Positions 29,441-37,109 of a stretch of DNA of 64,000 nucleotides are shown here, in pieces (the stretch's first letter is position 1; the number at the start of each line of letters is the position of its first letter). Made by a program: the position numbers and the translations under genes. Origin of the DNA: Granulicatella adiacens ATCC 49175 (GTDB taxonomy: Bacteria; Bacillota; Bacilli; Lactobacillales; Aerococcaceae); NCBI RefSeq assembly GCF_025150565.1, contig NZ_CP102283.1, positions 1,550,001 to 1,614,000 on the forward strand, given 5' to 3'. The notes beneath the pieces are model-generated. The model was given only the letters and a program-made list of their open reading frames with translations. It ran no database searches and was not told the DNA's origin.

Positions 29441-29866
29441 TCACTCATAATTAATTATGACACCATTTTTACGAATACCTGGTGGATGATTCATCCCCAT
29501 TCTTGAAATATCTGGCATACTATCAGCATCATCTAAACTAAAACTGACATAAAGAACAGTTTCCGGGAGATCATTAAACGTACCTTTTACACTTAGTTTG
29601 TAGCCATTATTGGAAACTCCATTACTAACTGCTCCCACTCGATATGTGTTCCAATCAAACTGTACTGATTCTACTTTCGGATACTTTGAGTGAATCCACT
29701 CTACGATTTCTTTCTCGTGCGCTTTAAGATAGGCAAGCTGCTTGTCTCTTGTAGTCGCAAAAATGGTGTTTTCTCTCCAACTTGGATTGATCACGTTGAG
29801 CGCTGTTACGCCACCGACTGTCAGTAACAGGAGGGCGCTTGCTGTAATTACTGTTTTCTTTTTCAT
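29441..29866 (-). CDS. 141-residue exported family member E (mosaic)
   Basis: The N-terminus is type I (ITASALLLLTVGGVTALNVINPSWREN) but the middle FDWNTYRVGAVSNGV is the segment otherwise seen in type II members H and J. This suggests a recombination junction between about residues 60 and 80. The segment YVSFSLDDADSMPDISRMGMNHPPGIRKNG is its own. Signal-peptidase-like VTA precedes LNV. Confidence 0.7.
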   Translation of the reverse strand: MKKKTVITASALLLLTVGGVTALNVINPSWRENTIFATTRDKQLAYLKAHEKEIVEWIHSKYPKVESVQFDWNTYRVGAVSNGVSNNGYKLSVKGTFNDLPETVLYVSFSLDDADSMPDISRMGMNHPPGIRKNGVIINYE

Positions 29867-29896
29867 TCTCTTCCCACACTTTTCATCTCAACTAAT

Positions 29897-30323
29897 TTAC
29901 TCAAAAATATATAGACCTTTATTCCTTCTAATTCTTGGAGGTTGATTCATTCTGATTCCTGACATATTAGGTACGCTATCCCTTTTTTTCTAATCCAAAA
30001 TCAATGAATATTATCGTATTTTCGTCATTATTAAAAGTACCTTTTACAGATAGATTGTATTCTGTATTTACTATACCATTGGATACTCCGCTAACTTCCA
30101 TAGTTTCCCAATCAAATTCCACTGAATTAATTTTTGGATGTTTCGAGTGAATCCATGCCACGATTTGTTTTTCGTGCTCTTTCAACCATGCTAATTGCTT
30201 GTCTTTAGTCGACGCGAAAATGGTGTTAGCTCTCCAATCTGGATTCGTGACATTCAAAGCCGTCACTCCACCTAGTGCTAGTACTAACAGTGAACTGCTG
30301 ATAATTACTGCTTTCTTTTTCAT
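29897..30323 (-). pseudogene. 141-residue family member F (type II), frameshifted
   Basis: Type II N-terminus (VIISSSLLVLALGGVTALNVTNPDWRANTIFAST). The frame stops at ...FGLEKKG, while one base later the expected remainder DSVPNMSGIRMNQPPRIRR and KGLYIFE continues to TAA at 29897. The shift sits at a run of seven A and three G (minus strand, 29989-29980): one extra base compared with intact paralogues. A sequencing error or a slippery, phase-variable tract are both possible. The start ATG is at 30323; the longer upstream frame lacks support. Confidence 0.7.
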
Positions 30324-30348
30324 ATCCGTACTCCCATCTTTTGGGAGG

Positions 30349-30777
30349 TTACTCAAAATCATACACTCCACCATCAGCCTTTTTGATACTTGGTGGTTGG
30401 TTCATTCTAATCTGCGACATTTTTGGAATACTATCAGCTGTTTCCATTAGAAAATCTACAAAAATAATGGTTTCTGGAATATCGTTAAACGTTCCTTCAA
30501 CTGACAAATTATATCCAACATTCATTACACCATTGCTCACGGGGCCGACTTCTAGAGTTTTCCAATCAAACTGTACTTTTTCTACCTTTGGATATCTTGA
30601 GTGAATCCATGCCACGATTTGTTTTTCGTGCTCTTTCAACCAAGCCAATTGCTTGTCTCTTGCTGTCGCAAAAATGGTGTTCTCTCGCCAACTTGGAGCA
30701 ATCACGTTGAGCGCTGTAACACCACCTACTGTCAGTAATAAGAGTGCACTACTGATCACTATTGCTTTCTTTTTCAT
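30349..30777 (-). CDS. 141-residue exported family member G
   Basis: 142 residues from the ATG at 30777. Reads NVIAPSWREN instead of NVINPSWREN, a change shared only with member M. The segment KVEKVQFDWKTLEVGPVSNGVMNVGYNLSVEG is nearly identical to member L, whereas METADSIPKMSQIRMNQPPSIKKADGG is nearly identical to member I, so G combines two relatives. It is the last type I gene of a repeated I+II gene pair (with F). Confidence 0.7.
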   Translation of the reverse strand: MKKKAIVISSALLLLTVGGVTALNVIAPSWRENTIFATARDKQLAWLKEHEKQIVAWIHSRYPKVEKVQFDWKTLEVGPVSNGVMNVGYNLSVEGTFNDIPETIIFVDFLMETADSIPKMSQIRMNQPPSIKKADGGVYDFE

Positions 30778-30802
30778 ACTCTTCCCACTCATTTCAACTG
30801 CC

Positions 30803-31228
30803 CTACTCAAATATATATAGGCCCTTGCCTTTTTTTATGCTCGGAGGATTATTCATCCCAATATCATTCATTGTTGGAATATCATCTTTATTTTTAAGAC
30901 TGAAATCAATGACCAATACAGTATCTAGATTATCATTAAACGTTCCTTTTACGGATAAATTATATCCTACTGTTTGAACGCCATTACTAATGGCTCCCAC
31001 TCGATACGTGTTCCAATCGAAGTTCACAGTGGTAATTTTAGGATGTCTAGACTTAATCCACTTTACAATCACTTCTTCATGCTCTTTCAGCCACGCTAAT
31101 TGCTTATCTTTAGCCGACGCGAAAATGGAGTTAACTCTCCAATTTGGATTCGTGACATTCAAAACCGTCACTCCACCTAACACTAAGACTAAAAGCGTAC
31201 TACCGATAATTACAAATTTTTTTTTCAT
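30803..31228 (-). CDS. 141-residue exported family member H (type II)
   Basis: Type II signal region (FVIIGSTLLVLVLGGVTVLNVTNPNWRVNSIFAS) and SRHPKITTVNFDWNTYRVGAISNGVQ, shared almost exactly with member J. It differs from J in the variable loop (LKNKDDIPTMNDIGMNNPPSI). Highly basic first eight residues (MKKKF) and no cysteine, so it is not a lipoprotein. 26 bases separate it from member I upstream. Confidence 0.7.
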   Translation of the reverse strand: MKKKFVIIGSTLLVLVLGGVTVLNVTNPNWRVNSIFASAKDKQLAWLKEHEEVIVKWIKSRHPKITTVNFDWNTYRVGAISNGVQTVGYNLSVKGTFNDNLDTVLVIDFSLKNKDDIPTMNDIGMNNPPSIKKGKGLYIFE

Positions 31229-31254
31229 ATCCGTACTCCCATCTTTTTTGGAGG

Positions 31255-31683
31255 CTACTCAAAATAATACACTCCACCATCAGCCTTTTTGATACTTGGT
31301 GGTTGATTCATTCGAATCTGCGACATATTTGGAACACTGTCTGCAGTTTCCATACGAAAATCTACAAAAATAATCGTTTCAGGAATATTGTTAAATGTAC
31401 CTTTAACCAACAAATTATACCCGATTATTGAAACACCATTGCTAACGGGCCTCACTTTTAAAGTATTCCAATCAAATTGCACGGATTCCACTTTTGGATA
31501 TGCTGAATGAATCCATTTCACAATCTCTTCCTCATGCTCTTTCAACCATGCCAATTGCTTATCTCTTGCTGTCGCAAAAATCGTGTTCTCTCTCCAGCTA
31601 GGATTGATTACGTTGAGCGCTGAGACGCCACCTACTGTCAGTAACAGCAGGGTGCTAACTGTAATTGCTACTTTCTTTTTCAT
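31255..31683 (-). CDS. 141-residue exported family member I
   Basis: 142 residues, type I. The tail ADGGVYYFE matches G (ADGGVYDFE), one residue longer than other members. The N-terminal coding DNA (CTCAACGTAATCAATC...AGAGAGAACAC) is almost identical to members B, C and K, much more conserved than the middle of the gene. Distinct features are KVRPVSNGVSIIGYNLLVKG and FRMETADSVPNM. Confidence 0.7.
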   Translation of the reverse strand: MKKKVAITVSTLLLLTVGGVSALNVINPSWRENTIFATARDKQLAWLKEHEEEIVKWIHSAYPKVESVQFDWNTLKVRPVSNGVSIIGYNLLVKGTFNNIPETIIFVDFRMETADSVPNMSQIRMNQPPSIKKADGGVYYFE

Positions 31684-31713
31684 ACTTTTCCCACACTCCT
31701 AAATCCAATGACG

Positions 31714-32139
31714 TTAGTCAAAAATGTAAAAACCATTCCCTTTCTTTATTCTAGGCGGTTGATTCATTCGAATATTTACCATCTCCGGTATACTATCTTT
31801 TGTTTCTAAAGAAAAATCTATAAATAAAGCAGTATCTGGATTATCGTTAAAAGTTCCTTTTACGGATAAATTATACCCAACTATTTGAACACCATTGCTA
31901 ATAGCTCCTACTCGATACGTGTTCCAATCGAAGTTCACAGTGGTAATTTTAGGATGCCTAGATTGAATCCACGCCACGATTTCGTTCTCATGCTCTTTCA
32001 GCCACGCCAAGTGCTTATCTTTAGTCGACGCGAAAATGGTGTTAGCTCTCCAATCTGGATTCGTTACATTCAAGGCTGTCACTCCACCTAACGCTAAGAC
32101 TAAAAGCGTACTACCGATTAGTACAAATTTCCTTTTCAT
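31714..32139 (-). CDS. 141-residue exported family member J (type II)
   Basis: Type II: KRKFVLIGSTLLVLALGGVTALNVTNPDWRANTIFASTKDKHLAWLKEHENEI. It is the only member with KDKHLAW. The body RHPKITTVNFDWNTYRVGAISNGVQIVGYNLSVKGTFNDNPDT is close to H, the signal region close to F. It ends in Asp (GFYIFD). A 31-base gap separates it from member I downstream. Confidence 0.7.
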   Translation of the reverse strand: MKRKFVLIGSTLLVLALGGVTALNVTNPDWRANTIFASTKDKHLAWLKEHENEIVAWIQSRHPKITTVNFDWNTYRVGAISNGVQIVGYNLSVKGTFNDNPDTALFIDFSLETKDSIPEMVNIRMNQPPRIKKGNGFYIFD

Positions 32140-32161
32140 AACATCCCTACATTTCTAGTAT

Positions 32162-32587
32162 TTACTCATAAATATCCAACAATTTACCCTTATGAATTCT
32201 AGGTGGATGATTCATTCTTATTTTGGACAAGTCAGGAATGCTGTCCGCTTTATCCAGTAAGAAATCTACCCAGATTACTGTTTCCGGAATATCATTAAAC
32301 TTCCCTTCGACGGACAAATTATATCCAACATTCATTACACCATTGCTCACGGGATCAACTTCAAATGTATTCCAGTCGAACTGCACTTTTTCTACCTTCG
32401 GATATTTCGAGTGAATCCATGCCACGATTTCTTTTTCATGCTCTTTCAGCCACGCCAACTGCTTATCTCTTGCTGTCGCAAAGATGGTATTCTCTCTCCA
32501 ACTTGGATTGATCACATTAAGCGCTGTAACTCCACCGACTGTCAGTAACAGGAGGGCGCTTGCTGTAATCACTGTTTTCTTTTTCAT
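32162..32587 (-). CDS. 141-residue exported family member K
   Basis: Type I. Shares VMNVGYNLSVEGKFNDIPETVIWVDFLLD with member L, its upstream neighbour, but has its own FEVDPVSNG and the tail LSKIRMNHPPRIHKGKLLDIYE. The tryptophan in VIWVDF occurs only in B, K and L. The gene starts 28 bases after L and is the first type I gene of the threefold repeated pair K-J, I-H, G-F. Confidence 0.7.
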   Translation of the reverse strand: MKKKTVITASALLLLTVGGVTALNVINPSWRENTIFATARDKQLAWLKEHEKEIVAWIHSKYPKVEKVQFDWNTFEVDPVSNGVMNVGYNLSVEGKFNDIPETVIWVDFLLDKADSIPDLSKIRMNHPPRIHKGKLLDIYE

Positions 32588-32615
32588 ATCTAAACTCCAA
32601 TCTCAATTATAAAAA

Positions 32616-33041
32616 TCACTCGAAGTTATATATAGTATTTCCTTTGATAATGCTAGGCGGTTGATTCATTGTTATTTTTGATATTTCCGGAATGCTGTCT
32701 GCACTATCCAATAAGAAATCTACCCAGATTACTGTTTCTGGAATATCGTTAAACTTCCCTTCAACCGACAAGTTATATCCAACATTCATTACACCATTGC
32801 TCACGGGGCCGACTTCTAGAGTTTTCCAATCAAACTGTACTTTTTCTATCTTTGGATATCTTGAGTGAATCCACGCTACGATTTGTTTTTCGTGCTCTTT
32901 CAGCCACGCCAACTGCTTATCTTTTGCCGTCGCAAAAATCGTGTTCTCTCGCCAACTTGGATTGATGACGTTGAGCGCTGAGACGCCACCTACTGTCAGT
33001 AACAGGAGGGCGCTTGCTGCGATTGCAGTTTTCTTTTTCAT
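32616..33041 (-). CDS. 141-residue exported family member L
   Basis: Type I (KKKTAIAASALLLLTVGGVSALNV). Body RYPKIEKVQFDWKTLEVGPVSNGVMNVGYNLSVEGKFND is essentially shared with G and K. Its variable part reads DSADSIPEISKITMNQPPSIIKGNTIYNFE; the Thr in KITMNQ replaces the Arg of the usual IRMNQ motif. 25 bases downstream of member M. Confidence 0.7.
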   Translation of the reverse strand: MKKKTAIAASALLLLTVGGVSALNVINPSWRENTIFATAKDKQLAWLKEHEKQIVAWIHSRYPKIEKVQFDWKTLEVGPVSNGVMNVGYNLSVEGKFNDIPETVIWVDFLLDSADSIPEISKITMNQPPSIIKGNTIYNFE

Positions 33042-33066
33042 ATCTAAACTCCAATCTTTTTAGATA

Positions 33067-33492
33067 TCACTCGTATTCGTATAATACTCCGTCCTTTTTT
33101 ATTCTCGGTGAGTGGTTCATTCCGATTTGAGACATATTAGGCACATCCTCTTTTTTCTCCATTAAGAAATCCACAAAAATTACCGTTTCAGGAATTTCAT
33201 TTACAGTACCTTTGACAGATAAATTATACCCAACATTCATCACACTATTACTTACTGCTCTTACCTTTACCGAATTCCAGTCAAATTGAATAGTATTCAC
33301 TTGTGGATAATGATTTTTGACCCAGGCTAAGATTTGTTTTTCATGCTCTTTCAGCCACGCCAACTGCTCGTCTCTTGCTGTCGCAAAGAGGGTATTCTCT
33401 CTCCAACTTGGAGCAATCACGTTGAGTGCTGTCACTCCACCGACTGTAAATAATAATAGCGCACTACCGATTATTGCTGCTTTCTTTTTCAT
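33067..33492 (-). CDS. 141-residue exported family member M, most divergent intact copy
   Basis: First of the family in transcription order. Type I-like signal (AAIIGSALLLFTVGGVTALNVIAPSWREN) mixing features of both types (IIGSALL). The body differs most: DEQLAWLKEHEKQILAWVKNHYPQVNTIQFDWNSVKVRAVSNSV, with Ser in place of Gly in the SNG motif, and GTVNEIPET. It may represent an older lineage from which the inner copies expanded. Nine bases separate its ATG from the tail of the broken lipoprotein gene. Confidence 0.7.
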   Translation of the reverse strand: MKKKAAIIGSALLLFTVGGVTALNVIAPSWRENTLFATARDEQLAWLKEHEKQILAWVKNHYPQVNTIQFDWNSVKVRAVSNSVMNVGYNLSVKGTVNEIPETVIFVDFLMEKKEDVPNMSQIGMNHSPRIKKDGVLYEYE

Positions 33493-33500
33493 ATGAATTC

Positions 33501-33880
33501 CTACTTTTCCCCGATGTACTTTATCTTGATTTTTGATAAATCAATCTTACCAGTTATTTGTTCTGCACGTTTTATATCCTGGAACTCCTCAATTGGCCCA
33601 AGTAACAAATCTCCATCTGGTTGTTCAAGAAATTTTAAATCACTAAATAGCATCGAAATTTCTTTATTCTCATCATTATTAATTTTACGTTCAAAATATA
33701 ACTTCCCGTGCTCTCATTTTTTGTAAAACTAATAAACTCAATCTCTTGAACATCATAGTTCCTAACAATTCGAGTGGCCACATTATTTTGTTGCTCCTTC
33801 GTGATTTGTGGTTTGAAGAAACACCCCGCCAAGAGACAAAGTCCAAGTAGCACGATTCCTAGTTTTTGAACTTTCTTCAT
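33501..33880 (-). pseudogene. Small lipoprotein gene, frameshifted
   Basis: The N-terminus has a lipoprotein signal (LLGLCLLAGC) followed by KEQQNNVATRIVRNYDVQEIEFISFTKNESTG. The frame then reads through nonsense and stops at 33635. One base over, the sequence continues sensibly as YFERKINNDENKEISMLFSDL and LEQPDGDLLLGPIEEF, ending at TAG 33501. Loss of one A in GGAAG near 33707 explains it. The restored product (about 126 residues) resembles the small DUF1310/DUF1433-type lipoproteins in general layout. It lies two bases after the DUF443-like copy 3. Confidence 0.65.
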
Positions 33881-33882
33881 TG

Positions 33883-34542
33883 TTATCCCTCTCTGATTTC
33901 AACTAGTTCAATCATCCCTGAATTAACATAATATCCTACAGGAATTGCACTTGTTGTTAGCATAAAACTTAGCAATGCGATGATTCCATTTAGAATTAAA
34001 ATAATTACTTCTGCTCCATCATTTAAATATAGAAATATAAAGAATAAAATAGCATTCATTCCAAAACATATATATCCGGTATAATCTCTCTTTGATTTTG
34101 GTTTAAAAATAAACGTGTATTTTGAAAGATTTGATCCTAATTTTCTCATCGCCTTTTTATGCGAAAGTGATAAAGAGATTTTCACAAAAATAGATGCAAA
34201 AATCATCGTGAATAGATACAGTGCCAACTTTAGCAACCATTGTTGACTAACTTCCAGAGCAATAAACGTATTTTTCAAAAGGAAATATAATCCAGCAGAG
34301 ATTGGTTGCATCGCTATGACCAGACTTGTCATTGGTCTATCTAGAGGTTTTTGTCTTACATCAAATTGAACATTATTTTTATCGATTTCATACCCAGTAA
34401 CAGTAATGGTTTCAGGCCAAAATCCCCACACTGTTCCTTTAGAGTTTATCGAACTGGAATCAACCACATATCTCTTTTTATTCGACGCTTCAACAATCTG
34501 ATAACATCCGATATTCGAATTTGAAAACTTCAACTGTACCAT
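33883..34542 (-). CDS. DUF443-like membrane protein, copy 3
   Basis: 219 residues, MVQLKFSNSNIGCYQIVEASNKKRYVVDSSSINSKG. The ribosome-binding region and first 11 codons are nearly identical in DNA to copy 4, including GGAGGTGATTGAATGG, indicating recent duplication or conversion of this end. GFWPETITVTGYEIDKNNVQFDV replaces the VDMIEID of copies 1, 2 and 5, so copies 3 and 4 form a subgroup. Four to five hydrophobic segments; ends GMIELVEIREG. Confidence 0.55.
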   Translation of the reverse strand: MVQLKFSNSNIGCYQIVEASNKKRYVVDSSSINSKGTVWGFWPETITVTGYEIDKNNVQFDVRQKPLDRPMTSLVIAMQPISAGLYFLLKNTFIALEVSQQWLLKLALYLFTMIFASIFVKISLSLSHKKAMRKLGSNLSKYTFIFKPKSKRDYTGYICFGMNAILFFIFLYLNDGAEVIILILNGIIALLSFMLTTSAIPVGYYVNSGMIELVEIREG

Positions 34543-34576
34543 TCAATCACCTCCTGAAAAACTTTAGTACCTATTA

Positions 34577-35233
34577 TTATTCCTCTCTGATTTCAACTAA
34601 TTCATAGGTGCCTGCTTGGTAATACTCCGCTACTGGAATTGCACTATTCGTATATGCAAAACACAACATCGAAAGTACTGTATTCACAATCAGAAGCGCT
34701 CCCTCAGAACCATTATTGAAAGATAAATAGACAACATAGCAAACCAAGCTAATTATAAAAATGAAATAACCATCATAAATTCTCTTAGTCGGTCTAAAAA
34801 CAAATGTCTGAACAGAACGTTTTTGCCCCAATCGATTCATTACTTTCTTTTTATTAAAGTTCAAAAAAGTAATAACAATCAAGTATGAAATAAGCATAGA
34901 GATGGCAAACAGTAAACTTTTAATGCCCAGTTGCTGACCAATCTTGTAGCTCACAAACAAACTATATAAGAAGTTGTACAATGTATATAATAGCGGTTGA
35001 ATAGCGACAATGACCCCTGCTTTCCACCCATTACTTGTTTTATTTTTAAGTTCGAATTGAACATTTTCATTCTCTAATTCATAAGCGGTGACCGAAACGG
35101 TATCAGGTAAACCGCCCCATATCACACTCTTAGGACGCACTGAGCTCAGGTCCATCAAATATTTCTTTCCCTGTACACCTACAACTAACTTAAAAGAAAA
35201 AATATTCGAATTTGAAAACTTCAACTGTACCAT
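34577..35233 (-). CDS. DUF443-like membrane protein, copy 4
   Basis: 218 residues with the same N-terminus as copy 3 but a different body: FSFKLVVGVQGKKYLMDLSSVRPKS and GGLPDTVSVTAYELENENVQFELKN. Basic loop FNKKKVMNRLGQKRSVQTFVFRPTKR lies between helices. The tail YYQAGTYELVEIREE matches the copy 3 tail. GGAGG stands seven bases before the ATG. Confidence 0.55.
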   Translation of the reverse strand: MVQLKFSNSNIFSFKLVVGVQGKKYLMDLSSVRPKSVIWGGLPDTVSVTAYELENENVQFELKNKTSNGWKAGVIVAIQPLLYTLYNFLYSLFVSYKIGQQLGIKSLLFAISMLISYLIVITFLNFNKKKVMNRLGQKRSVQTFVFRPTKRIYDGYFIFIISLVCYVVYLSFNNGSEGALLIVNTVLSMLCFAYTNSAIPVAEYYQAGTYELVEIREE

Positions 35234-35268
35234 TCAATCACCTCCTAGCTAGATTAACGATAGCGTTA

Positions 35269-35925
35269 CTAAATCTCTTTAATGCTTTCTAAAATAAATA
35301 TTTGGTCTCTGTAATACAAATCTACAGGACACATCCCTAAACAAACAATAAAGAACACTAGTGAAAGTAACGAATTCATTACTAGAATCGCTCCTTCTGT
35401 TCCATTATTCGTGCTTAAAAATACCAAGAATAAAGCGCCAATAATAGCTACAAAAAGATATCCTGAAAATCTTCTTTGCGAATGCACTTTAAATGTAGCT
35501 CTATATCTTTTTGATTGTTCCGGAAGGTTCTCTTTCGCTTGTTTGTCATAAACATAGAAGTAAAACTTTGCAAGAAGAAAAGAAATGAACAGCGAACAAG
35601 CAAACAGGAAAAACTTCATAAAAAGTTGCTGATACAAAGGATTCGTTGCAAAAAAATTGGTAATCATTCGAAAAGTGAGTGTACTAAACACTTGCACCGC
35701 ACCCGTAAGGCCTACAAACTCTTTTGTCAGTGTGGCTTTTTGCTCGAATGCTGTATTGTTTGGATCGATTTCAATCATATCCACACTAATAGAAGACGAA
35801 AGGTTTCCGAATTCTAATAATTTGTTCGATATCGTACGGGTATCCATCACATAGGTTTTCCCATTTGAATCCGTAACAAATTTGTAAAAAGTAAACTTCG
35901 TCCATCTGATGTCAAGCTCGTTCAA
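35269..35925 (-). CDS. DUF443-like membrane protein, copy 5, first gene of the array
   Basis: 218 residues; TKFTFYKFVTDSNGKTYVMDTRTISNKLLEFG groups it with copies 1 and 2 at the other end of the array. The start is TTG, with GGGAGG eight bases upstream. It ends YYRDQIFILESIKEI, like LESIKEK in copy 1. As the first gene behind a good -10 element, it probably heads a single long transcript to 25.5 kb. Confidence 0.55.
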   Translation of the reverse strand: MNELDIRWTKFTFYKFVTDSNGKTYVMDTRTISNKLLEFGNLSSSISVDMIEIDPNNTAFEQKATLTKEFVGLTGAVQVFSTLTFRMITNFFATNPLYQQLFMKFFLFACSLFISFLLAKFYFYVYDKQAKENLPEQSKRYRATFKVHSQRRFSGYLFVAIIGALFLVFLSTNNGTEGAILVMNSLLSLVFFIVCLGMCPVDLYYRDQIFILESIKEI

Positions 35926-35971
35926 ATTTCATTTCCTCCCGAAAAAATTAAATAAAAGTCATTATTACTTC

Positions 35972-35977
35972 ATTATA
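35972..35977 (-). promoter_or_regulatory. -10 element of the array promoter
   Basis: On the minus strand AGTATATAATG contains TATAAT, 47 bases before the first start codon. The -35 is poor (AGTCAA at 17 bp). No other promoter of similar quality was noticed between the array genes, whose gaps are mostly 2 to 35 bases. Confidence 0.45.
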
Positions 35978-36016
35978 TACTGTAGGATTTTAATTGACTA
36001 TTCTTTTCATAAAAAA

Positions 36017-36040
36017 GAACCCAGCATTACTGCCAGGTTC
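36017..36040 (-). terminator. Terminator after lplA
   Basis: GAACCcAGCA pairs with TGCcAGGTTC and is followed on the minus strand by TTTTTTAT. It differs from the hairpin at 25438-25461 at two positions only, and the flanking AAAAAA and GGTTCGG also match. Confidence 0.75.
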
Positions 36041-36077
36041 GGTTGCATCATCGGCCACTGTAGCCGAGTATTCTATT

Positions 36078-37109
36078 TTATTCTTCTACCCCTAGTAATA
36101 GGTTCACTAGGATGTCCACTGTCACATTACCGAAGTAACGGCGGATGTCGATGGCTTCGAAGGCTTTTGTTAAGTCTTCGCGGTTGTATCCTACGCCTAC
36201 AAGGGCTTTTTCTACATCGCTGATTTCACCAAGACCGAAGAAGTCTCCGTTAATCTTAATGTCTTTGATGGCATTCTTTTCAACATTCAAGCTGAACTCG
36301 ATTTGTCCGGCTGGTGTACGTTTGGACTGTTTGAATTCGAATTTTGGATTTTTTCCGTAGTTCCAATCCGGGTTGTTGAAGTACTTTCTGCGTAATTCTT
36401 CTACACGCACCCAGTCTTCATCCGTTAGAACATACTCTTTAATCGTTGATGTATCTTCCACATTGAAGATGTTTTTCAAGAGTACTTCGCGGAATTGTAA
36501 GATGTCTAAGTCTTGGTATTCAGGCGCTAAGTACGGTTTGATATTTGTCACGCGTGAACGAACCGACTTGATTCCTTTTGACTCGATTTTCTCTTGTTTT
36601 GGACGTAAAATTTGTGGCAAAATGCTCACATCTAGATCCAACATTAATGTTCCGTGCGCTGTTAAACGGCCATTGTTTGAATACATCGCATTTCCAGAAA
36701 ATTTCTTACCGTCAATCAGAAGGTCGTTACGTCCTTGTAACTCTGCCCCTGTCGCTCCCATCTTATGGAGGGCTTCAATCACTGGTTCTGTGAATTTCCC
36801 AAAGTCACGGAAGCTATCGCCATCATCTTCTGTAATGAAGCAGAAGCAAATATTTCCCATATCGTGATATACGGCTCCACCACCTGAGAAACGACGAACG
36901 ACTTGTACGCCAAGTTTATCAACACCATCTTGATTGATTTCTTCGATGGTATTTTGGTTTTTCCCGATGATAATCGCATTTTCGTTAATATAAAATAACA
37001 GAATTGGTTCATCGAGTTTCTTCTCATTTAATAAGAAATATTCGATGGCTAAGTTTGTCGTTGCATCGTAGATTTCTTTCCCATTTCGTTGATTTTTTAC
37101 ATAAAACAT
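36078..37109 (-). CDS. lplA: Lipoate-protein ligase A
   Basis: This 343-residue ligase activates lipoate with ATP and transfers it to lipoyl domains of 2-oxoacid dehydrogenases or GcvH. RRFSGGGAVYHD (72-83) and the lysine in LLIDGKKFSGNA (K135/136) form the lipoyl-AMP site. The C-terminal domain after about residue 250 is the small accessory domain found in bacterial LplA. Monocistronic; GAGGGG precedes the ATG. A perfect 24-bp palindrome lies 112 bases upstream. Confidence 0.93.
   Translation of the reverse strand: MFYVKNQRNGKEIYDATTNLAIEYFLLNEKKLDEPILLFYINENAIIIGKNQNTIEEINQDGVDKLGVQVVRRFSGGGAVYHDMGNICFCFITEDDGDSFRDFGKFTEPVIEALHKMGATGAELQGRNDLLIDGKKFSGNAMYSNNGRLTAHGTLMLDLDVSILPQILRPKQEKIESKGIKSVRSRVTNIKPYLAPEYQDLDILQFREVLLKNIFNVEDTSTIKEYVLTDEDWVRVEELRRKYFNNPDWNYGKNPKFEFKQSKRTPAGQIEFSLNVEKNAIKDIKINGDFFGLGEISDVEKALVGVGYNREDLTKAFEAIDIRRYFGNVTVDILVNLLLGVEE

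Noticed and set aside
29976-29995. Programmed -1 frameshift at A AAA AAG in array member F
   Set aside because: The heptamer is in phase for a -1 shift, but the -1 frame gives GIAYLICQ, not the family sequence; the needed change is +1, so programmed -1 shifting is not the explanation.
27658-33492. CRISPR array
   Set aside because: The regular repetition has a period of about 450 bp and is whole coding genes. No 25-40 bp repeats with spacers and no cas genes were seen.
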